Assembly (NCBI GenBank): GCA_022606135.1
Contig: JABYQN010000009.1
Coordinates: 2,368,902-2,432,901 of the forward strand
Reading direction: 5' to 3'
From: Fomes fomentarius
Taxonomy: Eukaryota; Basidiomycota; Agaricomycetes; Polyporales; Polyporaceae
DNA length: 64,000 bases
Below are positions 36,224 through 46,040 of this stretch, piece by piece; the first letter of the stretch is position 1, and every line of letters starts with the position of its first letter. The notes under the pieces were generated by a model that was given only the letters and a program-made list of their open reading frames with translations, did not search any database and was not told the DNA's origin. The position numbers and the translations under genes are program-made.

Positions 36224-39032
36224 TTAAACGAAGTCGGCGCGCTGCAGGTTGTGCCGAAGGACTCCGTCGCGGACTGTAGACGAAGATCGCGTCGCATGAG
36301 TAGCCGCGCCTGGGAAGAGTGAAGAGAGGGTACTTACCGGAAGCCAGGGTCGATGCGGTCGCTTTCGTGTCCTACAAGTCAGATTCCAGGTGTGTAAGAT
36401 CACCGTGTGGGGTAAGAAGAGCGATAGGCACTCACGATCGCCGTCGTGACATAGCCATAGAACGGCCGTCCAGGCTGAGGCGAGTACTCGCGCTGCTGGT
36501 CGCGGAACTTCTGGTGCAGATCTGCAAGCAGCATACCCGGGCCAATTACCGTCAGATATGTGCACCGTCGAGGAATGGGGAGGATACGCACAACGTGCGA
36601 GGACGGGCCCCGAGTTCTCCCTATCCCCGAAACTGGGGAGATACCTGTTCACCTTGACGCCGTTCTGGAGCTTCTGCTCAAGCAGGTCGTACTTGTTCAG
36701 GAACACTACATGCGCGCGCGTTCTAAGTAAGTCTCCCTCGCTGAACCAAGCGTGTGCACAAAGTAGCAGAGAGACGTACAGACAATGATGCACTTTGCGA
36801 GCAGCTTCGACTGGACGATACCCTTCCATAGAAGGAAGGAGTCTTCGAGCCTGTTCACGCGCCGGTCTTCTGCGAGTAGCTCGTCAAAGCACGAGATCGG
36901 CGCGAGAAAGAGGATGGCGTGCGCGTCATCAAAGTACGGGTACCATGCCGCGCGCTATGTGTATAAGGAAGAGAATCACGGTATCAGCACGTGCGCGTTC
37001 ATCAGGAAGGAGACTCGCGCTCTACAGAGCGAGCGCGAGCAGCGTGAAGAGGAAAGAGAAGACAAAAGAGGCACCGTGGAGGAGTGAAATAGGAAGAGTA
37101 CCGAGAGAGAAGGACGCACCGAAGTCCTCGACCCGCCCACATCATAGATCATCCATTCGCGGCTCACATCCTGCGTTGGACCTGTCCGCTCTGCACTCAG
37201 TCACGCCGTCGCGAATTAGCGCACTCACACTCAGCGCGTGCGTGGGGAGCCAAAAACGGGATTTGCTACGCACCCCATTTCTCCATCACGAGCATGTGCT
37301 CTTGCACGCCGACGGTGCGAAGGCGCGAGCGCACGACGTCGTCATCCGAGGGCTCGTAATCACGCTGCGCTATGCGCGCAATGTCGTCGAGGAAGCTATG
37401 CACTGGGTGAGTGAGGCGATACTAAAGGAAAGGAAGCGAAGCAAAGGTCCCGGCGACAGGCGGGCAGTGCTTGAGCAGTTGAAGGAAACCAAGGCGTGCG
37501 ATGTGGAAGAACAGAAGCACGATGGGCTGTGGGCGAGCGTGGCGCCTGCGAATCAAGTACAGATGGCACGCCGCAGAGCTCACGAGACGCAAAGCACCGG
37601 TCTGTTCCTGAAGCCCATAGCAGCGAGAGTCGAGCGGCAGGGAAAAGAAGGGAGAAGGACGGACAGCACCAAAGAACGGAGAGAGACTCACAACCCAGGC
37701 GCAAGTTCCATCTTGATCTTCCGCCGCCGCAACATATCCCTCACGGTCGGATCCTGCCACAACGCCTTCATATCCTCTGCACAGCTGGCGATTATCTCCG
37801 TTGCGTCCTCGAGCTTGTCTCCGTCCGCCGTCCCGCTCGTCCTTCCATTGCCCCCATTGCCTCCGCCGCCGTCCTCCGGGCCGCTGAGCTTGTGATATGC
37901 AGACCGCACGGCGTCGCGCCATCCCGTGTTGGAGCGCACGTAGTATTCCGCCGGACGTCGGCGCGTGGGTGTATCAGGAAGGGATGGATCGAAGGGCGCT
38001 GCGGCGTTGATGTCGTCCATGGATCCGCTGCCATGTGCGTTGTTGGAGCTATTGCTGCCGTTGCCGTACAGGTCTGAGGGGCCGGAGATCTCGTCTGAGG
38101 CAGCGCCGATGAGCTGCTTGAGATCGGCTTCGACGCGGCGGAGGGGCGCGAGGCGGAGTTTGAGGAGGGCGTGGGTATGGCTGAATTGGACGGGAGGGGG
38201 AGAGGAGGATTCGTTTGACGAGTCGGGGTCATTGACGGGGCGGATGTAGGGGGAGGAGACGGGGGATGTGGGGTGGGAGGCAGTTCTGGACATCTCGGCG
38301 GAGAGGACGTCTAGAATGGAGTTTATGGAGCGGACGAGGTTGAGCTGGATGACTGCGCGCCAGGAAGCGCGTTCGGCTCTCCATGCTTTGGGTGCGAACG
38401 CTAGTTGGAAGTCTGGGTGAATTGAGTGGATTAAGCGGTGTTAGTGGCTAGTGAGGTCGAGGAGAGCGGGGACTGACTTTTAAGAGTTGTTGATTTACCT
38501 GGAAGGGAATGTGGTCAGTTCTCCGGACGTCTCGACTGAGGGGACATATAGACTCGGGCGAGAAGAGGAATATGGAAGCGCGGGGAGCTCGGCAAGGTAC
38601 GCGAGAAGAGCATGAAGGCTGGATGAAGGAGGAGGATGGCGAGAAGAGAAAGCGGTGGCAAGGCGAGTAGTCTGTTTGCGCTCGCAACAGGAAGTCCGGT
38701 AGGTGTTCAGACGAGAGAGGTATCTCGTTTGGAATGGTGCACCTCGCGGAGAGTGATGTGCTGGCTGGTGGAGGTTGCTGGGGGAGAGAGCGGGCAGGAG
38801 GGCACTCACCAGATTCGCTCTGGCCGAGGAGCAAAAGTTTGAACATGGCCTTGTTCTTCTTCCAGGCGGCGCGCTCCTGCTTGAGCCGTTCGTCGATCTC
38901 GTCGTTGACACGCTTTGCCTCCTCCTCGCGATGCAGTCGCGCCGCGCGCTCTTGAGAGGACTCGCCAGGAGGCGGGGCGATAGCTCGGGCGAGGGGGTCG
39001 TCAGGGTCTGTCGAATGGCGGATTGGGTACAT
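36224..39032 (-). CDS. Divergent G-protein alpha subunit with long insertion
   Basis: G-alpha family GTPase, about 531 residues against the usual 350. Exons: 39032-38810, 38498-38478, 38412-37692, 37395-37274, 37170-37120, 36954-36780, 36705-36592, 36521-36436, 36371-36338, 36273-36224. Exon 2 is only 21 bases and completes the P-loop GQSESGKSTTLK. Further marks are NFQLAFAPKAW, FFLDDIARIA, RLRTVGVQEH (switch I), DVGGSR (switch II), FLNKYDLLEQK (the NKxD base motif), TTAIDTKAT and the C-terminal ASVRDGVLRHNL. The extra length is a serine- and glycine-rich insertion in the helical domain coded by exon 3. Oddities: the N-terminus MYPIRHSTDPDD lacks the MGxxxS myristoylation motif, the switch II glutamine (DVGGQ) is serine, and TCAT reads TTAI. 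The exon 4/5 join is off by one base at a G4 run (C run 37273-37276 on the plus strand). It is probably a non-canonical signalling GTPase. Confidence 0.9.
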
Positions 39033-39764
39033 GTCGGGGGCGAGCAAGGCGGGAGAGAGAAGGGAAGGCAACCAAGACCAGCGCCCACGCAGCGTGTAAG
39101 TAGTACCACTAGACGCCTGTGGATGAGTAGCCGACAGTTAACCAGCCACCAACGTCTATCCTGCGATTGTGGCACTCCCAAACGTTCATCGAACAATCGT
39201 TGTATCAACTACCGATCGGTTGCGACGCCTGACAAGTGGAACAAGTGCTCTCAATCGTCATTCCAATGCCTGCTCACTGAATTTGAACATGTCAGGTACC
39301 CCTACTCGTGACCACGACCGGCCGACATATCCACCATCATCGGCCTCCACCACATTTCCGGCTGGATATCGATGCAAACTCGGTCCACCCAGGGCGAGCG
39401 AGGTCCCAGCCTGCCTAGGACGCATAGGCTGACTCTGTGGATGTCAAGACGTCGAGATATCCGCGCTATAAGTTGGGCAGGTAAACTGGCATGTAACGGC
39501 ACATGCGATGCCTCTGCGAGTATGTAGACTTGAGGACAGCGTAGAGGACGTTGCTCGAGACCGAACAAGTACAGCTTCAAGGTAGACTCCACAGCTCTTC
39601 ACACTATTGTTCCCAGATTCCAACATCCATCTGACGCGTTTTGCTTTCTCATATGTGGGGCATGGGCCAGCGAAAGCATGCCCTTCAATCACTGCCAGTT
39701 CACAGACTGTACAAGCATATGCACCCCTTCTCCCAAATCTCTCCATTCCGTCTTCTATGATGCC
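39033..39764. promoter_or_regulatory. Upstream region of the G-alpha gene and orphan gene
   Basis: 732 bases between the divergent starts of the G-alpha gene and the orphan gene. The G-alpha upstream reading frame stays open for 13 codons before the chosen ATG but holds no earlier ATG. A 119-codon minus-strand frame at 39444-39803 has no domain and is not called. Confidence 0.35.
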
Positions 39765-40304
39765 ATGGCGAAGAGAACCAGGTACGAATCGAGCGAGCTC
39801 CACCCTTGCCCCTTACGATCGTGGTCAACGTGGGCTTTATATCGAACACCTGAAGCTCCGCTGGAGCGCATATATAGACCATCTCCTCTTGACCTCCATC
39901 TCATTCACCAACGCACTAGGCCCCTCAGGGCCGACCCGGACCATATCGCAGTCCGACGTTTCTGTCCTCCGTTCTTCCGAGGGAGCTCAGCGCTCAGACC
40001 AACATCCTCGCCAGCTTCGAGTACATACCCAGCGCACGTATATACGTCTCCCAAATCATCCATCGTGTCCTTGACGCCATCCATAAGCATGACCTGGGCC
40101 TCAAGCCGGACAGTGCGCTCAAGGTCAAGATCTACGAGGTCTGTCCAATCCATTCCCGCCCCTAACGTCCCCTCATCCTCGTCGTAGCTCAAGGATGACA
40201 TCCGTCCTATGAAAGAAACAACTCAGGACTTCATAGATGCCTATAGCGTCCCCACCACCGAATATCTTCAACAGAGTGCAGTCGAGCGCGAACACCGCAA
40301 GTAA
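39765..40304 (+). CDS. Small orphan helical protein, possibly truncated
   Basis: Not recognised. A three-exon model (39765-39781, 39952-40138, 40188-40304) joins in phase to 106 residues. It has a short basic start (MAKRTS), then TNILASFEYIPSARIY, VSQIIHRVLDAIHKHDLGLK, ALKVKIYELKDDIRP and EYLQQSAVEREHRK. It is probably all helical. The phase agreement of two introns and the amino-acid pattern support it; no domain does. After the TAA the same frame goes on with coding-like sequence (LQGWDEARLKKLIASAYK), which runs into the 5' homology of NTPase copy 1. The stop may therefore have cut an older, longer gene. Confidence 0.5.
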
Positions 40305-40345
40305 TTGCAAGGGTGGGACGAGGCCCGATTAAAAAAGCTCATTGC

Positions 40346-41901
40346 GAGTGCGTACAAAGCTAATCGTCTTCACACTTTGTGTGATGGTGCACTGATACTC
40401 CGAGTCAGTCGTCATAGTAAACTCTGCCCAGTCTGTTCAAGATGTTCCACTTCACTCTGCCATATCTAGTGCGTTGCAAGATGTGATTGAGCCCCAGGAC
40501 CGCAAGAGAGGTCAGCGTTCTCGCTCTGTACCATCTGGCTGCGTTGCCCGTATCGTATATCATAGCCCATCCTGGCTCCTGCTCCCCGCCCACGAAGCAT
40601 GCTCGCGTCGATGATGGTTTGACGTTGCAGCAAGTCTGCGATCTAGCGTGGGGGAAGCCCTGGCCTTCGAAGACTTGCACGATCTCGAGAGCTCAGCTCG
40701 GGCTGAGCCCAGACGACCTCATCCCCATGGTCGATGAAGATGGTGAACCCTATGTATTCGATGAGTACGGCGGCGCCAAACCTGAGATCGAGTTCCACGT
40801 CCCTGACGAGTGGGAGTACACATGTCTCCTCAATGTTCACCCACTCATGAAAGCCCTCGGAGCTCTGCGGTCCACCGACCAAGATCATCCTACCACTGCC
40901 ATCGTCATCCGAGACGAATACGCCACGCTTTTGAAACAGCTCGAAGGAAGCAATGTCTCGTTCGTGGTGACAGGACAGCCCAGCGTAGGTGTGTCAAGTC
41001 GTCCTCTGACTACGTATTGAGATACTCACTGTTCAATAGGCAAGTCGACCTTTCTGATTTACCTTCTGCTCTACCGCCTGGAACGCCGCCTTCCAACCGC
41101 GATCCAGTTCAGGTCGGACCGATTTCATCTTGTTCAGCGCCGAGGGTGCGAAGATCCACCATGGGTACTCGGGCCATCTCCCAGCCTTGGATGACTTATG
41201 GGCGCTGAGCGACAGCAACGCTACTATGGAACCGCCCTGCGATGCTTTTGTGCTTTCTCAGGCGCGCGTTATTCAGGCCATCTCGCCCGCGCCTGAGTGG
41301 TGGAGACATTGGTTGAAGCAGAGGCGTGACCGCATAATGTTCACAGACCTGCCCACGCTCTCGGAGATAGGAACGGTAGCGTGCGTCCGCCCAAACAATC
41401 TCAATGTTAGACCGGATACTTACGTTACTGCACACCAGCACAAAACTTGGCTTGAACCCCGTCGAGGCCGCTGTCATTGCGCGCAAGTGGGGCCCTTGCA
41501 TCCGGACGGTCCTGAACATACTACGGAACCCAGGCGAGGAGCTTTGGCATGAAGAAGCGGTGAAAGATGCAGCCGAGAGGTTTTTCGAGGACCCCTTTGC
41601 CGTGGTCATCGGCGCAAATCCGAGGATGGTGGACAGCCGCGTCTCGGACCTTCTCTACGTCAGCCGCCTTCACAACAAGGACTTTGCGGTCTCGTTCATT
41701 CTCCCGGGTACGATGCACCTCAATCAAATTATGCATGAAGCGCAAGAAAAGGCGTCGGAGCCAACGGAGAGAGATGGGGACCTCCTCGAGTTACTCACTA
41801 TGAAAACTGACTTGACGCCTCATGTTCTCCGCCGCTACAATTCTGTCGGTTATCTACCAGTGAACGATGGACTTCTGAATCTTCTCCGCAGTTTAGTTTG
41901 A
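40346..41901 (+). pseudogene. P-loop NTPase copy 1 (Crinkler/RHS-like), frame disrupted
   Basis: Fungal P-loop protein whose Walker A (GQPSVGKSTFLIYLLLYRLE) is split by an intron near 40987-41039. The pattern of an LEGSNVSFVVTG strand, GKS and then a long helix resembles the ATPase module of Crinkler/RHS-type proteins; that link is inference. The N-terminal part (SPPTKHARVDDGLTLQQVCD, then VDEDGEPYVFDEYGGAKPE) is open, and the C-terminal part is open from about 41436 to the stop at 41901 (LGLNPVEAAVIARKWGPCIR, ANPRMVDSRVSDLLYVSRLH). Compared with copy 2 there is an extra T in CGATTTCATC near 41123, which shifts the frame. No ATG precedes the N-terminal frame, and about 180 bases (40412-40588) absent from copy 2 sit at the first splice site. 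It may be a real gene with one sequence error or a recent pseudogene. Confidence 0.7.
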
Positions 41902-42118
41902 CCAAAGCCCGACGGTGTACATAGTCTCTGAGCCCACTCCTCTTCTGGTAGCCCCCCGTCGTCCTCGGCCACGACTGTGTGTCAGTGAGGCTCCGCGTAA
42001 TTAAATATGTAACACCAGTACTCCGAAAGCACAAGTGAGATCCACATACGATATGCACAACCAGAATCCCGGGAACACCATGCACAGCGATAACGATTAC
42101 TATTAGACACGAACTGAA
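41902..42118. other. Convergent intergenic spacer
   Basis: 217 bases between the ends of NTPase copy 1 and VPS74. Confidence 0.5.
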
Positions 42119-43606
42119 CTAGAGCAACGAATCCAGTTTTGACAGCACCTCGAGCACACCGGCGACGAGCTCGAAACACAGGTCCTCCTCCCCGCTCTGC
42201 ATCTCCTTCTTCACCTCCTGCACCAGACCCAAAATCACCTCCCGCGAGCTCACCCCCGCGCTGCCCATCCCGATCCGCGAGCCTTCCCTCCGTCTCGCGG
42301 CACCACTCCGCCCGCTCGAGGCTCCAGCGCTGCCGAATGGCCAGGACGAGAACTCGGCGAGGATGTCGTCGCACCGTTGGAACGCTGCCTCGCGGTCCTC
42401 GTATGTCAGCCGCCCGAAGGCGTTGTCGAGCACGCTCGCAGCGTACGCGGCGCAGACCAAGCAGATTGCGCGGGTGACGCGGCACTGGGTGCCGTCCTTT
42501 GTGAGCGCCTGGGGTGGGACGGCGGCGGTGGTGGAGGAGAGGAGGGCGACGACGCGGGAGACGATGGACTCTTTCGTGCGGACGTCGGCGACTGGGTGGG
42601 TGGCCATGTCGAAAAGGAGGAAGTTGCGCTTTTCGGTGCGGAGGACGCCCTTGTCGACGAGGCCTTTTGCGAGGCGTTCGCGGACTTGTTTGAGCTGGAA
42701 GCCGATCTTCATTACGTTCCATGTCTCTCCTGTTGAAGAAACGAAGGTGAGGAGTCAGCCTGCGTCGCGTGAGTCCGTCGCTGCGGATGTGTATTTGGGC
42801 GCACGATGGTTGAGAGAGAAGGGAGTGAGACTGACCGCTGAGAAGATCTATCCAGCTGTTGATACCCATGCGCTCTTGCTCCTGCCCCTTCATCATACGT
42901 AGTGCCTCGTCGAGAATCGTCTCGCCTGTTTGCCGGTCATCGAGGACCTCGATCAGTCGTTCTGCGAGTGGAAGATGTCGCCGGTTCGGGTCCCGCACGA
43001 GTGCGATGCGGCGGCGGAGCGCGAGCTCTATGAGGATGCACCCGCGAAGGGCGTAGGAGATGTTGTCGTTCCAGAAGGAGAGATATCCCTGGGGTCGCAG
43101 ATAAGCTTCTGCAGGGCGGTGAACGAAATAGCTCCGCGCGTTTCAAGCCACCTCTGCGAAGGCATAGCAAGATGGATAACGCGCGGGGTGAAGACGGAGA
43201 TGGCCGCTAGTCGCACATGTGCGCAGCTCGTCCGTCCGCAGTCAGAGACTGCAAAGCTGTGTGCACGGCCGATGGGTGGGAGAGAGAGGGTATCCAAGGA
43301 TCCAAGGCGCGAACTCACCTGCTTGTCCTTGAGGCCGAGGAGGAGTACTTCCTCCATGATGGTCAGGCGCGGAGGCCTTCCTCCTAGGCGAACGTCCTCG
43401 TCTTCACGCTCGAGGTCGCGTGGGTCATATGCGATCTTGCTGCCGCCTTCGAAGGCAGATCCAGCGTGGAGAGAGGGGGAGTGCAGGGGCTCTGAGCGGG
43501 ATGCACCATTCGAGGAGGAGCCATAAGAGTTGTCGACGTCGTCGTCGCCGGAGGAGGTGGCAGAAGCAGTAACACGACGCCTAGACAGGCCAGCAGCCGA
43601 GCTCAT
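42119..43606 (-). CDS. VPS74: Vps74/GOLPH3 Golgi retention protein
   Basis: PI4P-binding peripheral Golgi protein that retains glycosyltransferases in COPI vesicles. Exons 43606-43319, 43088-42836 and 42729-42119 join in phase to 383 residues. The GPP34 domain starts at about residue 80: [16 protein letters not shown], then [20 protein letters not shown] and ELALRRRI after the first splice, [65 protein letters not shown] and the C-terminal [12 protein letters not shown]. The N-terminus [11 protein letters not shown] is basic, as in other fungal members, which decides the start at 43606; an in-frame ATG at 43819 would add 71 serine/arginine-rich residues. Introns are 230 and 106 bases. Confidence 0.96.
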
Positions 43607-43984
43607 TGCATGCGATGAGGAGGAGGAGGAGGAGATGGAAGGAGTACAAGACAGCGAGCGTCCGGCGCGTCCACGGCTGCGCGAAGCCGGCGCCCTGGGG
43701 TAGGCGCCGACAGTGACAAGAGGTTGTAGGTCGGCCCGCTGCTGCTCTCTACCTCTCCCGACTCTTTCCTCGTCGTCGTTCACAGCGAGCACAAGTACGT
43801 CGCAGGCGTGCACGCCCATGTAACTTGCGGTTCACAGCCGTTGCAGAATCCACGTGACCGTCCATGGCCGTCGCCTTCTCATTAGGTCCCGTAACGTCCC
43901 CGGCATTCTCGCGGCGTGCGGCCTACGACTAACGCCTGCGTCCCGCCCTTGCCCTCACCCCGCTCAGCCTGTCGCTCAGGCTGG
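43607..43984. promoter_or_regulatory. Divergent promoter, VPS74 and F-box gene
   Basis: 378 bases between the two start codons. The VPS74 side stays open upstream to an ATG at 43819, so part of this may be transcribed leader. Confidence 0.4.
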
Positions 43985-45637
43985 ATGATGCGCTCGGACC
44001 AGGCCGCGCTCGTACGCCTCGGTCCCTCTCTCGTCGACCGACTGCCGACGGAGATCCTTGGCCTGGTCTTTACCTTGCTTTGGCTCGAGACAAAGCCCCA
44101 TCCTCAGCTGGACATCGAGACATGGCCATGGTATCACCCCATCCACTCCTCCGTCGTCTACATCTCCCATGTCTGCCGTCGATGGCGCTCCGTCGCTCTC
44201 GATCTCCCCGTCCTCTGGTCTCGCCTAGATGATCGCGTCCCTGCCCGCATGCGAGCCTTCCTCCAACGTTCCCGTACTCTTCCCATCTCCCTCTCCGCTT
44301 GTCTTACAGTCTCTCTCAGAGGTACGTCCGCGTGTCTCGTAGAGTCTATCCCCCAATCCTCCCACCGTCGTCTCCAACGTCTTGATGTCCGACTCGAAGC
44401 TGCCGACATATTCACTCTCCCCCGCCTCAGTTTCCAAGCACCTCTACTCCAAGTCTTGACTCTACAATGTGTAATCTACAAGCACGTCGAAATTGTCCAC
44501 CATCCTATCTTGTTCCAGAGCGACACCACCTCCCTCAAAGCCATGGCTCTCCTCCACGTCCGCCACTGGCTCCCCGGCAACCGCTTCCCGAATCTCATCC
44601 ATCTCAACATCTCCTACTTCTTCATTGAGGAACTTCCTCTCACGGTACTTACCCACCTCCTCGCCAACACTCCTCGCCTCGAGTCCCTCCATCTAGGTCA
44701 AGTCTGGTCCTACGCCCTCTTTGACCTCGATCTCGCTCCCCCGCCCGCCCCGGTTCCCTTGCCGCACCTACGCACCCTCTCCTCTTCATGCGCTCCGTTG
44801 CAGGCAATGTCCGCACTCATTTCGACTCTTGTGCTGCCGAAGGCTATCCGGATACGGATCCATGCCGCTCCTGTGCAGCAGCACACGACCGCTCGGGATA
44901 ACCTCCTCCCCTCCCTTGACTTCATGAAGCCTCTGACGCGCCTGGAGCTTGCCGCAGATAGCTCGAAATTGTACCTCGTGGCTGAAAGCGAGGACACGCT
45001 GGCCGCATTGTGGATCCAGGCCACATGGGAGGGCGGCGAGCCGAGCGTATGGTATGATTGGCTGGGTTATCTCCACGAGATGTTCCCGCTCCCTGCCGTA
45101 CGGACGTTCCAGGTCTCGCTACGCGACTGGACTGTCGTCCCCCCTCTGCTTGAGCGTATGACGGCGCTGCGGGTGCTTGGCGTCATGGCCTTCCCCGATG
45201 ACCCGTCGCACGAGTTGATGATTCCTACCATCTGCGCTGCGCTGGAGCGCAGTGGACCAGTCGTCACTTGTCCAGATCTATGTACGCTCAGCTTTCAGTG
45301 CAACTCCCTGGCGTGCATGGGCTATATCCTCCGCATGGCCGCTCAGCGGTCGGATGCGGACTGTCGCATCTCGCGGATCGTCCTTGACAAGGTCCGCATC
45401 CCTCATGTCGCTGTCGCAGCTGAGGACGGAAACGGGAAGGAGGTCACACTGGAAGTGGACGACGGTGAGCTTGGATCGCTGCTGGTCTACGTCGATGATG
45501 TGGACGTTGGGGAGGAAGGAGGGATATGCAAATGGGAGCAGAGACCGGGTTGGGAGTTTGAAAACGAACATTGGAGGCTGCCTGTTGGGGACGAACCAGG
45601 CTGTGTGTTTCCGTGGCACTCTGTTGGCGACGAGTAG
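43985..45637 (+). CDS. F-box protein with degenerate leucine-rich region
   Basis: Single-exon gene of 550 residues; the start is the first ATG in frame (a second follows at once). The F-box is at about residues 16-65: LVDRLPTEILGLVFTLLW, then VVYISHVCRRWRSVALDLP and LWSRLDD. This is the SKP1-binding motif that links a substrate receptor to an SCF ubiquitin ligase. The rest has irregular leucine-rich segments (LHLGQVWSYALFDLDLAP, LRVLGVMAFPDDP, LSFQCNSLACMGYILRMA), as in the large F-box families of agaricomycetes. The C-terminus is acidic and tryptophan-rich (CKWEQRPGWEFENEHWRLP). The substrate is unknown. Confidence 0.88.
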   Translation: MMRSDQAALVRLGPSLVDRLPTEILGLVFTLLWLETKPHPQLDIETWPWYHPIHSSVVYISHVCRRWRSVALDLPVLWSRLDDRVPARMRAFLQRSRTLPISLSACLTVSLRGTSACLVESIPQSSHRRLQRLDVRLEAADIFTLPRLSFQAPLLQVLTLQCVIYKHVEIVHHPILFQSDTTSLKAMALLHVRHWLPGNRFPNLIHLNISYFFIEELPLTVLTHLLANTPRLESLHLGQVWSYALFDLDLAPPPAPVPLPHLRTLSSSCAPLQAMSALISTLVLPKAIRIRIHAAPVQQHTTARDNLLPSLDFMKPLTRLELAADSSKLYLVAESEDTLAALWIQATWEGGEPSVWYDWLGYLHEMFPLPAVRTFQVSLRDWTVVPPLLERMTALRVLGVMAFPDDPSHELMIPTICAALERSGPVVTCPDLCTLSFQCNSLACMGYILRMAAQRSDADCRISRIVLDKVRIPHVAVAAEDGNGKEVTLEVDDGELGSLLVYVDDVDVGEEGGICKWEQRPGWEFENEHWRLPVGDEPGCVFPWHSVGDE

Positions 45638-46040
45638 CGGGTTGTGGTTCGTGCGCTGTTCTGACCGGAAGTAACTCGAGCTTATGTGAGAGTATACGAC
45701 CATGCAATACTGAACGTCGCTCTGGACCGGGGTGTCTCTCGCGCCACTGATAGAGCTATAACTCTCTGTACGGACGACCCATTGCAATTGGATGCAAAAG
45801 GGGAGGGTTACACACACACCTTTAGTACGCCCATTGTACGTACCTCCCACAGTCCAGAACCGAGGGGTTTGCAGTGTTAAGGTTTGCCAAAGTGTTTGCA
45901 GAGAGGTTCACATCTTTCTTCCATCCGGGTCGGGGTCTGGGAGGCATATGTTGCCTTTGTTGCTCTTCGTTGTAAGTAGCGTAGGCGCGGCTGTCTGCTT
46001 CGAACGTCCTGACAAGTTGAGGTCGCCTTTGGACTAGACT
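45638..46040. other. Intergenic, no gene seen
   Basis: 403 bases between the F-box gene and the F-box relic. Confidence 0.4.

Noticed and set aside
36795..37895. 366-codon plus-strand open frame
   Set aside because: Antisense to G-alpha exons with consistent splice phases and clear family motifs. No domain of its own.
39905..40201. 98-codon acidic minus-strand frame
   Set aside because: It is antisense to the orphan gene model, which has two introns in phase. It is not fully excluded, because the orphan model itself is only moderately supported.
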